Assembly (NCBI GenBank): GCA_964575975.1
Contig: CAZNTU010000270.1
Coordinates: forward strand, 1-7,270
Source: G963674505 sp964575975
Lineage (GTDB): Bacteria; Desulfobacterota; Desulfobacteria; Desulfobacterales; SKZT01
Direction of reading: 5' to 3'
Length of the DNA stretch: 7,270 nucleotides
Below the pieces are notes generated by a model. The model did not search any database and was not told where the DNA came from. It worked only from the letters and a program-made list of their open reading frames with translations. Shown piece after piece: positions 1-5,810 of the stretch (its first letter is position 1; each line of letters opens with the position of its first letter). Position numbers and translations under genes: made by a program.

Positions 1-609
1 CGTGCCGCTTTTCCCCATGGCGATCCCGATGTCCGCCGCCTTGAGCGCCGGACCGTCGTTGACCCCGTCGCCGGTCATGCCCACCGTTTTCCCGGCCGAC
101 TGAAGCGCCTGGACGATCTTCAGCTTGTGGGCCGGACTGACCCTGGAGTACACATGCACTTTCCTGGCGATGGCCTTCAAAAGTTCCGGATTCAGCGCGG
201 TCAGTTCCGAGGAGTCCAGAATCTCCAGCTCCCCCTTCCTGGCGATGTTCAGCTGTCCCGCCACGGCCTGGGCCGTCGAGTGCTGATCGCCCGTGATCAT
301 TACGGTGTCGATACCCGCTCGGTGGAAGACCTTGATCAGCTCGCCGACGCCTTCCCTTACGGGATCGGACATGCCCACGATCCCGACCCATACCAGATCG
401 GTCAATTCGCCATCCACGGAATCCCCCTCAAGCTCCTTGTAGGCGAATCCCAGAACGCGAAGCGCGTCGCCGGCCATTCTCTCGTTTTCGGTTTCGATTT
501 CCTGCACGGACTCCTCGGTCAAGGGGACCGTCTCTCCCGCTATGACCTGCCATTTGCACATGGCCAGGACCTCCGGAGGACTCCCCTTCACGGAAAGGAT
601 TCTTACCTC
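1..609 (-). CDS. P-type ATPase C-terminal part (N/P domain), continuation of the frameshifted gene, cut by window edge
   Basis: This is the same ATPase gene continued in another frame; it has no start of its own. It reads ILSVKGSPPEVLAMC (nucleotide-binding-domain KGxPE-type motif), then VGIVGMSDPVREGV, VMITGDQHSTA (P-domain), SRVSPAHKLKIV, and TGDGVNDGPALKAADIGIA (Mg2+-binding hinge motif), and runs to position 1 without a stop. The motif order and spacing match a complete catalytic core, so only one single-base-sized shift near 607-616 separates it from the upstream part. The six C-terminal membrane helices, which carry most ion-selectivity residues, lie outside the window. The gene is either a recent pseudogene or intact in the organism with one assembly indel here. 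Confidence 0.82.
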
Positions 610-2290
610 CGCCGGGCTTTTCGTTGATCGTGCTCATAAACAGGCGGCTTTCGCTTCGATGATGGACTTTGATCCGCTCGTGCTCCTCCCGCAGCCGAAA
701 AGCATCTATACCGGCGTCCATCGCCATTCGCATCAGCGCGTTCTCCGTGGGTGACCCGCAGACGCTGTCGCATCCTTCCCCCCTTTCCACGCTGGATTCG
801 CTGCATAGGCAGCAGACGTCGAACAGCCTGCGGAACTCTTCGAACTCGACGACATCCACGCTTCGCGCCCCGGCCTTGAAGCCGCCGTTATGCACCTGGA
901 CGCACAAGTGGCCGGAGTAGATTCTTTGGACGGTCATCTTGTTTTGCGTGATCGTGCCGGTCTTGTCCATGCAGACGGTCTGGACCGCCCCCAGGGTTTC
1001 CACGGCCTGGAGCTGGCGGATCAGGACGCCGTGGCTTCTCATCCTTTTTATTCCCAGCGCGAAATTGATGGTGGCGGCGGCCGGGAGTCCCTCCGGAACG
1101 GCTGCGGCGGCCAGGGAAATGGCTGTGCGGAGCATCTGGAGTATGCCGTAGCCTCTGATGAAGCCCATGAGGAAAACGACTCCGCACACGCAACCGCACA
1201 TGAGCACCAGTTGGTTCCCCAATTTGGAGAGCTGCCTTTCGATGGGAGTTTCCGGAGCGGAAATTTCCCCCAGCAGTGTTTGCAGCTGCCCGATTTCCGT
1301 GTTCTGCCCCGTCGCGACGACTACCGCCAAGCCATGGCCCCCGGTGACCAGGGTACCCATGAAGGCCATGTTGCGGCGGTCCGCCACCGCTATGTTTTCT
1401 CCGGAAAGCGCGAGGCGATCCTTGGTCGCCGGAAGGCTTTCCCCCGTCAGAATCGATTCGTCGATGTTCAGATAATCGGCGTAGACGATGCGGCAGTCTG
1501 CCGGGACCGACACGCCCGGCTTCAAGACGACTATATCGCCTTTGACGATGCTCTCCGCGTTTGCCAGGGTGTACCTTCCGTCGCGGAGAACTTCCGCCGC
1601 AGGCCTCACGAACGTTTTCAAAGAATGGATCGTCTTTTCCGCCTGGCTTTCGGTGAAATAGCCGATGATCGCGTTGGCTACCACCACCCCGCCGATGACG
1701 GCCGCGTCCAGGAAACCTCCCGTTAGCATGGACACGCCTGCCGCCGCTCCCAGCAAATACACCGGCAGAGAATTGAGCTGTCCCAGAAAAATCTGCAAAC
1801 CGGAACGAGGCGGAGCTTCCGGGAGGGTGTTCGACCCGAACTGCTTCAGGCGTTCCGCTACCTGGCTTTCGTCGAGCCCCCTGTAATAATCGGTAGACAA
1901 TTCGCCAAGGACTTCTTCGGACTCCATGAGATGCCACGGAGGCGGAGCCTCCTCTTTAGGGAATAGCAGGTCCTTGATTGCACGGCGGATTCTTGTTCCG
2001 CCGCGTTCTTTCTTGTCGAAGGACTTTTTCGAAAATTCCCCGGCGGAGGGAAGGCTCTCCTCCGCTTCCCGCAAAACGCTTTGGATGAGCGTTTGGATCG
2101 AGTCGTGGGTATTGTCGGAATTGAACGTCACGAGCACGTTGCCCGTAGTCATGCTTGCGGAAGCCTGCATTATTCCATTGTGGCGCGGCAGTCGAAGCTC
2201 CAGGAAAGTCTTCATGTATTCGCTGCTGGAAAGACCTTCCACCTTGTATCGACCCCTGCCCTTTACGCTGGTGTGTATTGCGACAACCAT
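428..2290 (-). CDS. HMA-fused P2-like cation-transporting P-type ATPase, N-terminal part (frameshifted)
   Basis: Integral membrane pump that would move a cation by ATP hydrolysis through an aspartyl-phosphate intermediate. Residues 1-80 form an HMA-like ferredoxin-fold domain without CXXC (HTSVKGRGRYKV, then TTGNVLVTF). A short linker and a cation-ATPase N-terminal segment follow (about 125-160), then membrane helices (about 165-210), the actuator TGES (282-285), M3/M4 with PEGLP (399-403), the phosphorylation site DKTGT (442-446) and an N-domain with GSPTENALM (512-520). PEGLP instead of CPC places it with Ca2+/Mn2+/Na+-type (P2-like) pumps rather than P1B pumps; the actual ion is unknown. 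I chose the ATG at 2290 because CAGGAG lies 9 nt upstream and homology-like sequence begins there; an in-frame TTG at 2374 is unsupported. Near 607-616 the frame breaks, and the last roughly 60 residues before the stop at 428 are out-of-frame. The true continuation lies at 1-609. It is the third gene of the minus-strand operon. Confidence 0.88.
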   Translation of the reverse strand: MVVAIHTSVKGRGRYKVEGLSSSEYMKTFLELRLPRHNGIMQASASMTTGNVLVTFNSDNTHDSIQTLIQSVLREAEESLPSAGEFSKKSFDKKERGGTRIRRAIKDLLFPKEEAPPPWHLMESEEVLGELSTDYYRGLDESQVAERLKQFGSNTLPEAPPRSGLQIFLGQLNSLPVYLLGAAAGVSMLTGGFLDAAVIGGVVVANAIIGYFTESQAEKTIHSLKTFVRPAAEVLRDGRYTLANAESIVKGDIVVLKPGVSVPADCRIVYADYLNIDESILTGESLPATKDRLALSGENIAVADRRNMAFMGTLVTGGHGLAVVVATGQNTEIGQLQTLLGEISAPETPIERQLSKLGNQLVLMCGCVCGVVFLMGFIRGYGILQMLRTAISLAAAAVPEGLPAAATINFALGIKRMRSHGVLIRQLQAVETLGAVQTVCMDKTGTITQNKMTVQRIYSGHLCVQVHNGGFKAGARSVDVVEFEEFRRLFDVCCLCSESSVERGEGCDSVCGSPTENALMRMAMDAGIDAFRLREEHERIKVHHRSESRLFMSTINEKPGGGKNPFREGESSGGPGHVQMAGHSGRDGPLDRGVRAGNRNRKRENGRRRASRSGIRLQGA

Positions 2291-2340
2291 AAGTCGAAGC
2301 TCCTGAAAATCCGGACGAGATTGAAAACAGTTGTCCCTTT

Positions 2341-2370
2341 CGGCGGGAGAAGAAAAATTTTCCCCCGCCG
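2341..2370 (-). promoter_or_regulatory. Long hairpin in the leader of the ATPase gene
   Basis: A near-perfect inverted repeat with arms of about 12 bp: seven GC-rich pairs (CGGCGGG/CCCGCCG), one mismatch, then a G-C pair and AT-rich pairs around a small loop. TTGT (2331-2334) and ACAA (2371-2374) could add four more pairs beyond a bulge. It lies in the 133-bp gap between the HMA/membrane gene and the ATPase, about 35 nt upstream of the ATPase ribosome binding site. No U-run follows on the minus strand, so it is not a standard intrinsic terminator. An RNA-processing, stability or attenuation role is inference. Confidence 0.45.
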
Positions 2371-2423
2371 ACAAGGCATTCCATATATATTTTGCTGGGG
2401 TCGGCCTTTGCTTGATTCCGCTT

Positions 2424-2894
2424 TTATTTGCGATCCAAAAGAAACTTGCTGAACACGCCGAACGCGTACCAGAAGGCAGTGTACCACGGAGGCGTCCTGA
2501 AATTGCCTCTGATCAGTTCGAACACGCCGAAGCCGAAAAGCAGCATGAAAAGCGCTCCGGGAAGATCGAAGTCGCCGCCCGAAACGTTTTTGATGCCCTC
2601 GTTCATTCGCGTTATCGGGACGCTGAATTTTTTGAAGAGAGGTTCGTCGTCCCGCTGTCTCGCAACAAGTTCGAACAGGCCTTTCTCCGACGCGTACGCG
2701 GCGATTTCGCCGGTGTCGATGTTTTCGGATTCCACCACGAGACTCCCCGTGGAAGAATTGGTCCGGACCTTTCCGTATTTTTCGTCGAATTCCGATCGCA
2801 AGACTGAAAAAAAAGGCTGGTCGCCCCTTCGGGAAGGAATTTTGATTCTGATCCTTTCCGCCGTTTGATGGCAGACAATCGCCTTGTTCGTCAT
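2424..2894 (-). CDS. HMA-like domain protein with two C-terminal membrane helices
   Basis: 156 residues. The N-terminal half (about 5-78) looks like a CXXC-less HMA (HMA_2-type) ferredoxin fold: CHQTAERIRIKI corresponds to the first strand and RTNSSTGSLVVESE to the TG-x-V-x-V strand seen in related modules. A charged linker follows, then two hydrophobic segments, about 112-130 (LPGALFMLLFGFGVFELI) and 137-153 (WYTAFWYAFGVFSKFLL), ending in basic DRK. The HMA-like part would be on one side of the membrane, anchored by a C-terminal hairpin. The start ATG at 2894 has an AAGGCGG-like site 7 nt upstream. It lies 40 bp after the DUF5132-like gene and 133 bp before the ATPase on the same strand, so it is probably an accessory or regulatory subunit of that pump (inference). 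No metal-binding cysteine pair is visible; Cys8 and His9 are the only obvious ligands near the metal-loop position. Confidence 0.85.
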   Translation of the reverse strand: MTNKAIVCHQTAERIRIKIPSRRGDQPFFSVLRSEFDEKYGKVRTNSSTGSLVVESENIDTGEIAAYASEKGLFELVARQRDDEPLFKKFSVPITRMNEGIKNVSGGDFDLPGALFMLLFGFGVFELIRGNFRTPPWYTAFWYAFGVFSKFLLDRK

Positions 2895-2934
2895 AATCGA
2901 ACCGCCTTTGGTCGATAAAATTGGGGTTGCGTGA

Positions 2935-3189
2935 CTATTCCGCCGCCTGCTCCGGTTTCTGGGCGATTTCCGCTTTCGCTTCCGCAGCCAGATCCTCGAA
3001 GCCCTCCATCGTTTCCGCAAAGGCGATTTTCGCTTTGTGGTAGGCGACGAGGCTTCCCTTGATCGTGGCTTTGGCCACGGATCTCAACACCGAGCCGACA
3101 ATCGGCAGGACGATCGGCACCAACAATATGACGCCCGCTCCGATCAGAACGCTTCCGCCCGTTTTGAATCCATTGTCTAAAAATGACAT
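2935..3189 (-). CDS. Small one-helix membrane protein, DUF5132-like (PacL-like architecture)
   Basis: 84 residues. A Gly-rich hydrophobic helix (about 11-37, GAGVILLVPIVLPIVGSVL) is followed by a basic amphipathic segment (RSVAKATIKGSLVAYHKAK) and an Ala/Glu-rich tail (FEDLAAEAKAEIAQ). The start ATG at 3189 has a strong GGAGG 6 nt upstream. It is the first gene of the minus-strand operon leading to the HMA/membrane protein and the ATPase. I recognise the general pattern of DUF5132 proteins, which often sit beside metal P-type ATPases. The layout also resembles mycobacterial PacL proteins (one TM helix plus an Ala/Glu-rich motif), which scaffold metal-efflux ATPases in the membrane. The His/Asp-rich metal-binding tail of PacL1 is absent here. 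The scaffold or stabiliser role is inference from layout and neighbours. Confidence 0.83.
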   Translation of the reverse strand: MSFLDNGFKTGGSVLIGAGVILLVPIVLPIVGSVLRSVAKATIKGSLVAYHKAKIAFAETMEGFEDLAAEAKAEIAQKPEQAAE

Positions 3190-3220
3190 GCTGCACCTCC
3201 TTTGGAATAAGTTGTAAGTG

Positions 3221-3235
3221 ATTCGAGCGACGAAT
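3221..3235. promoter_or_regulatory. Inverted repeat ATTCG-N5-CGAAT in the operon leader
   Basis: Perfect 5+5 inverted repeat, with offset GTG/CAC bases outside it, 32 bp upstream of the DUF5132-like start. It could be an operator or an mRNA hairpin for the minus-strand metal-transport operon. I see no clear sigma-70 promoter on the minus strand around it, so the assignment is weak. Confidence 0.2.
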
Positions 3236-3308
3236 ATCACCTTAGTCGAATTCGCGTACGGGTGCAATTCGTTTTGTCATTAAATACCTAAAACGAAACC
3301 TTTTAATT

Positions 3309-3337
3309 TTGACCTTCGATTGTGTGGTTTGTATTAG
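3309..3337 (+). promoter_or_regulatory. Candidate sigma-70 promoter of the degraded P1B ATPase
   Basis: TTGACC (3309-3314), a 17-bp spacer and TATTAG (3332-3337) in AT-rich DNA, about 44 bp before the GTG start at 3381. The -35 box matches consensus at 5 of 6 positions and the -10 box at 4 of 6. Correct spacing and position make it the best promoter candidate in the divergent region. Confidence 0.42.
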
Positions 3338-3380
3338 ATGAGTGTTAAATCTCCATAAATTTTTTCCCGGGAGGTCGAAA

Positions 3381-4403
3381 GTGAATTTCCATCGCAGAAA
3401 AATCGGGTTGCATGCCGTCAGCTCGGTGCTGTTGGGTTGCTTTTTGGTGTATTCCTTCTCGCCAGGCGACTGACCGGTCTCGGAGCGATTGCCGCGGTCG
3501 CCACGTTGGTTGTCACCCGAAGCCTCGCAAGTCTAACCAAGTTCCCAACGGCATCCTTTCGCTCGCCGCCGCCGAATCCGAAAGCGGCCATCCGGTCGCC
3601 AAGGCCTTGATCTGCGTCGCGTCCCGACGAAGACTGGAGTTGCCGGACGCCTCCGGCCGCGAAGAATTTCCCGGACGCGGCGTCCGGGCCAAATCCGGCG
3701 AGGACGTCGTTTTGGTGGGCAACTACGAATTCATGGTATCCAACGACGTCAATCCGTCCTACTTCAAAACCAAGTCCGAAAATTTCGCAAACGAAGGAAA
3801 GACGGTCCTGTACGTCGCCAGAAACGGAAAACTCCAGGGAATCGTCGCGCTGGAAAATACTTTTCGGCCGGGAACCGAAGATGTCGTTCGAAGGCTCCGC
3901 CGCTGCGGAGTGCGAGAAATCCACCTGATCTCCGGCGATCGGGGGCCCGTGATCGAAAAAATCGGGCCGCGATCAAGGTAGACGCATACAGGGCGGAAAT
4001 GCTTCCGGAAGAAAAGGCCGAGTATGTCGAAAGTCTTTCCATGAAGGGCCCCTCCGTTCTCATGGTAGGAGACGGGGTAAACGACGCCTTGGCCTTCTCG
4101 AAGGCGGACATCGGAGCGGCGATGGGGGGCGGCGGAAGCGAAACGGCTCTGGAGGCGTCGGACATAGCGTTTTGGACGGCGATCCGAGCGGCATCCCGAC
4201 CCTGCTCGAATTGAGCGCCAAAACATTGAAAACAGTGGAAGCGAACTTCCGGATAGCCGTGTTCACCAACATCCTGGGAATATTTCTCGGCGCCGCCGGC
4301 CTGCTGGTTTCGAGAGCCTCGGGGGATTTTGCACATCGCCCATTCGTCGGCTATTTTCTACAATTCGGGAAGACTGACGAGAAACCGAGGTGTCGTCATA
4401 TGA
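3381..4403 (+). pseudogene. Remnant of a P1B-type heavy-metal ATPase (internal deletion, multiple frameshifts)
   Basis: The start signal is intact: GGAGGT 5 nt before GTG at 3381. About 25 residues with a hydrophobic stretch (HAVSSVLLGCFLVY) follow. A shift near 3450 continues into another hydrophobic stretch (LGAIAAVATLVVTRSLASL). From 3541 the sequence jumps to the nucleotide-binding domain: ESESGHPVAKAL (the HP motif typical of P1B pumps), FPGRGVRA and VLVGNYEFM. It then reaches the P-domain with REIHLISGD, and after a shift near 3964, VDAYRAEMLPEEKAEYV, MVGDGVNDA and ASDIAF. A shift at the TTTT run 4170-4173 leads to LDGDPSGIPTLLEL and a membrane helix, and a shift near 4305-4335 to AHSSAIFYNSGRLTRN, ending at TGA 4401-4403. 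The actuator TGE, the CPC-bearing helix and DKTGT are missing (several hundred residues), so it cannot pump. Any ORFs called here, such as 3412-3981 or 3999-4214, are fragments of it. Confidence 0.85.
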
Positions 4404-4767
4404 AGACGGCGAGAAAGCCCAGTCCGCTTTCTTCCAGCGCTTTTCCCACGGCCCAGCTGAAAACGGCCTTTCCCAAGGCCATGCCGGCTTTGGTGGAGCG
4501 TTCGCCGACTGGCTTCTCGTAGTGGATCGGCTGGTTTGCATCGATGATTTCGTTTTGCCTGAGGATGCTGACGAGTTGGTCGGACGAGAATACGTCCGGG
4601 TCGTAGCGAACGACGATGCTGCCGGTAAGGTCGTTGGTTTTGACGCCATCGATGCCGTAGAGGCCCGACAACAATTTCCCGGCCTGTCTGGCGTACTTGC
4701 TCCCATGTTTGAACCGTTCGCTTTTTACGCGCAATCTTCCTGGAACGCTATGGACGTAGCAACTCAT
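4396..4767 (-). CDS. HMA-like (CXXC-less) protein with hydrophobic C-terminus
   Basis: 123 residues. Residues 1-72 form an HMA_2-like ferredoxin fold: YVHSVPGRLRVKS (strand 1 and loop, with no CXXC), LYGIDGVKTNDLTGSIVVRYD (strands 2-3) and SSDQLVSILRQ (helix 2). Residues 96-123 (GMALGKAVFSWAVGKAL, then GLGFLAVFI) are hydrophobic and could be a membrane anchor. The start ATG at 4767 is preceded by AAGGAGGAG inside the last codons of the upstream zinc-ribbon gene, 8 bp apart, so the two are translated as a pair. The ends are convergent with the degraded P1B ATPase: the stops overlap by 8 bp (4396-4403). Likely a metal-pump accessory or regulator; its metal and partner are unknown. A GTG four codons upstream sits too close to the Shine-Dalgarno sequence. 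Confidence 0.85.
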   Translation of the reverse strand: MSCYVHSVPGRLRVKSERFKHGSKYARQAGKLLSGLYGIDGVKTNDLTGSIVVRYDPDVFSSDQLVSILRQNEIIDANQPIHYEKPVGERSTKAGMALGKAVFSWAVGKALEESGLGFLAVFI

Positions 4768-4775
4768 ATAACAAT

Positions 4776-5066
4776 TCACTCCTCCTTGACGGTTTTTACG
4801 AAAGTTTTGCATTTCGGGTATTCCGAGCATCTGAATCTGGTAATGTTACCCGTTCGCATGTAAACGTGCATTGCCGCGCCGCATTCGGGGCACGGCGGCC
4901 TTTCCTGTATGTAATTTCTCGACGAATTCTCCGAAAATTGGCGGTCGCAGAGGATGCATTGGTATTTCTGTTGTCCCTCGGGAGTCTTGCCGTATCTGTA
5001 CAGAGCGTCCGACCCGCACTCGGGGCATTTGATCGTATCGTTCAAAGCCTGCAGCGCCATTTTCAC
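4776..5066 (-). CDS. Double zinc-ribbon protein
   Basis: 96 residues with two zinc ribbons. Ribbon 1 is CPEC (14-17) ... CILC (37-40) around RYGKTPEGQQKYQC, the pattern of the N-terminal zinc ribbon of IS1 InsA-type and related transposase-derived proteins. Ribbon 2 is CPEC (59-62) ... C80-x5-C86 with FRCSEYPKCKTF, like the C-terminal ribbons of topoisomerase I. No catalytic domain is present, so it is not a transposase by itself. The start is probably GTG at 5066, with AAGGAAG about 10 nt upstream; an in-frame ATG two codons later (5060) is the alternative. It is the first gene of a two-gene unit with the HMA-like protein. A DNA-binding regulator or a zinc-binding protein is plausible; which one is not shown by the sequence. 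Confidence 0.8.
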   Translation of the reverse strand: MKMALQALNDTIKCPECGSDALYRYGKTPEGQQKYQCILCDRQFSENSSRNYIQERPPCPECGAAMHVYMRTGNITRFRCSEYPKCKTFVKTVKEE

Positions 5067-5096
5067 ACGGTTGCGATTCTTCCTTGTTTTCCATCG

Positions 5097-5120
5097 GCGC
5101 GTCTTCGTTATGCGACGCGC
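5097..5120 (-). promoter_or_regulatory. Inverted repeat in leader of the zinc-ribbon gene
   Basis: Perfect 7-bp arms GCGCGTC/GACGCGC with a 10-nt loop, ending about 30 bp upstream of the zinc-ribbon start. It has no U-run, so it is not a terminator. It could be an operator or an mRNA hairpin for the zinc-ribbon/HMA pair. Confidence 0.3.
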
Positions 5121-5189
5121 GGTTCAAGTACATCCCTGCCGACTTTGTTTAGTTTAGACTTGGTTTGTTAGGCGCCGATTAGGGAAAAA

Positions 5190-5206
5190 TGAAATTTCAA
5201 TTGAAA
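5190..5206. promoter_or_regulatory. Overlapping palindromes, candidate operator
   Basis: TGAAATTTCA (5190-5199) and TTTCAATTGAAA (5195-5206) are both perfect palindromes sharing five bases, in the divergent intergenic region between the zinc-ribbon gene (minus) and the 98-residue protein gene (plus). Two overlapping perfect dyads suit a dimeric repressor site, but AT-rich DNA produces such dyads by chance fairly often. A weak plus-strand promoter-like pair, TTGATC-N17-TATTAA, lies downstream at about 5236-5264. Confidence 0.28.
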
Positions 5207-5265
5207 AGGAACTTCTGTATTTCGATTGTTTTTTGTTGATCGGATGGTTTCGATACTTTATTAAT

Positions 5266-5373
5266 ATGAGCCCAAGAATAAAAAACGGTGGTTTCGCGTT
5301 CTGTTTCCTCGGCGGGTTGTTCGCGGGGATGCGATTCTTCGCATTAAACGGAACGGAGTTTCAAACTTTTTGA
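5266..5373 (+). CDS. Possible 35-residue small ORF ahead of the 98-residue gene
   Basis: ATG at 5266 to TGA at 5371-5373, encoding a hydrophobic peptide containing GGFAFCFLGGLFAGMRFFAL. It ends 11 bp before the ATG of the 98-residue gene, so it could act as a leader peptide or small membrane protein. There is no Shine-Dalgarno sequence before its ATG, and part of it is a 6-bp hairpin (ATGCGA/TCGCAT, 5329-5344), so the region may simply be leader RNA. Confidence 0.15.
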   Translation: MSPRIKNGGFAFCFLGGLFAGMRFFALNGTEFQTF

Positions 5374-5384
5374 TTGGAGGTGCC

Positions 5385-5681
5385 ATGCTTTCGGACTCAT
5401 GCAGTTTCGAGGAATTCATAGAGAATGTGCAAGCCGACGATTTGATGGAGCTTATGTATTTGACCGAAAAAGAGGCCACGGAGGCGGAGCGGCGTCTTTT
5501 TCGTCCGCGCGTCTCTCCCCTTTGCAAGGAGAAATGCGGGATCCATTATGCGGAGACTCTTAAGAATTTTTTGTTTTACATGCGCTATGGAATCAGGCCG
5601 GCAGGGATAAGCGACGAGATTTTCAAGGCTTATCGCCGGGCCTGCGACGGTCTGGGGTACCCTGGAGTTTTCGGCAACTGA
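5385..5681 (+). CDS. Hypothetical protein, 98 residues
   Basis: I do not recognise the family. The ATG at 5385 has a strong GGAGGT 4 nt upstream, which decides the start. The first 35 residues are acidic and look helical (SFEEFIENVQADDLMELMYL), followed by a basic patch (ERRLFRPRVSPLCKEKCG) with Cys47 and Cys51 in a CxxxC arrangement. The second half is mixed aromatic and basic (HYAETLKNFLFYMRYGI, then DEIFKAYRRACDGLGYPG). There is no signal peptide or membrane helix. It is a stand-alone gene: divergent from the zinc-ribbon gene and followed by a long intergenic region. A soluble cytoplasmic protein is likely, possibly a small regulator; this is not demonstrated. Confidence 0.72.
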   Translation: MLSDSCSFEEFIENVQADDLMELMYLTEKEATEAERRLFRPRVSPLCKEKCGIHYAETLKNFLFYMRYGIRPAGISDEIFKAYRRACDGLGYPGVFGN

Positions 5682-5757
5682 TGGTACCTTCTCTCGTGAT
5701 TGCGACTGCCAGTTTCTTTGGACGCCGCGTTTCCAAATAACGCCCCGCGAATTTGGG

Positions 5758-5804
5758 CTTGATTTTTTATCGGAAATCGAATAGCGTTGTAACTTGATTT
5801 TTTA
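5758..5804. repeat. Short AT-rich direct repeat (CTTGATTTTTTA twice)
   Basis: CTTGATTTTTTA occurs at 5758-5769 and again at 5793-5804, 35 bp apart. A third, looser T-rich block (ACGATTTTTAACG) follows directly. The repeats sit just upstream of the candidate promoter of the possible small RNA. They may be regulator-binding or UP-element-like sites, or chance. Confidence 0.35.
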
Positions 5805-5810
5805 CGATTT

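Noticed and set aside
600..620. Programmed frameshift in the ATPase
   Set aside because: No recognised slippery heptamer or downstream stimulator is visible, and P-type ATPases are not known to use this; an indel is simpler.
890..1726. 278-codon open frame on the plus strand (and a 349-codon minus frame at 888-1937)
   Set aside because: Both are out-of-frame readings of the ATPase gene, whose correct frame shows TGES, PEGLP and DKTGT.
2291..2374. Upstream extension of the ATPase to a TTG at 2374
   Set aside because: It would translate through the hairpin, has no ribosome binding site and no family resemblance; the ATG at 2290 has CAGGAG at good distance.
4776..5066. IS1-like insertion sequence
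   Set aside because: Only an InsA-like zinc ribbon is present; there is no transposase catalytic domain, terminal inverted repeats or target duplication.
4846..5133. 95-codon minus frame overlapping the zinc-ribbon gene
   Set aside because: It is the +1 frame over the cysteine motifs; the zinc-ribbon frame has correct CPEC spacing.
1933..5490. 16-nt identical sequence GCCACGGAGGCGGAGC at 1933-1948 and 5475-5490
   Set aside because: Both copies lie inside coding sequence in different reading contexts with no shared flanks; most likely chance in GC-rich codons.
5656..5688. GGTACC repeated at 5656-5661 and 5683-5688 as a terminator of the 98-residue gene
   Set aside because: A 6-bp stem with a 21-nt loop and no T-run is too weak.
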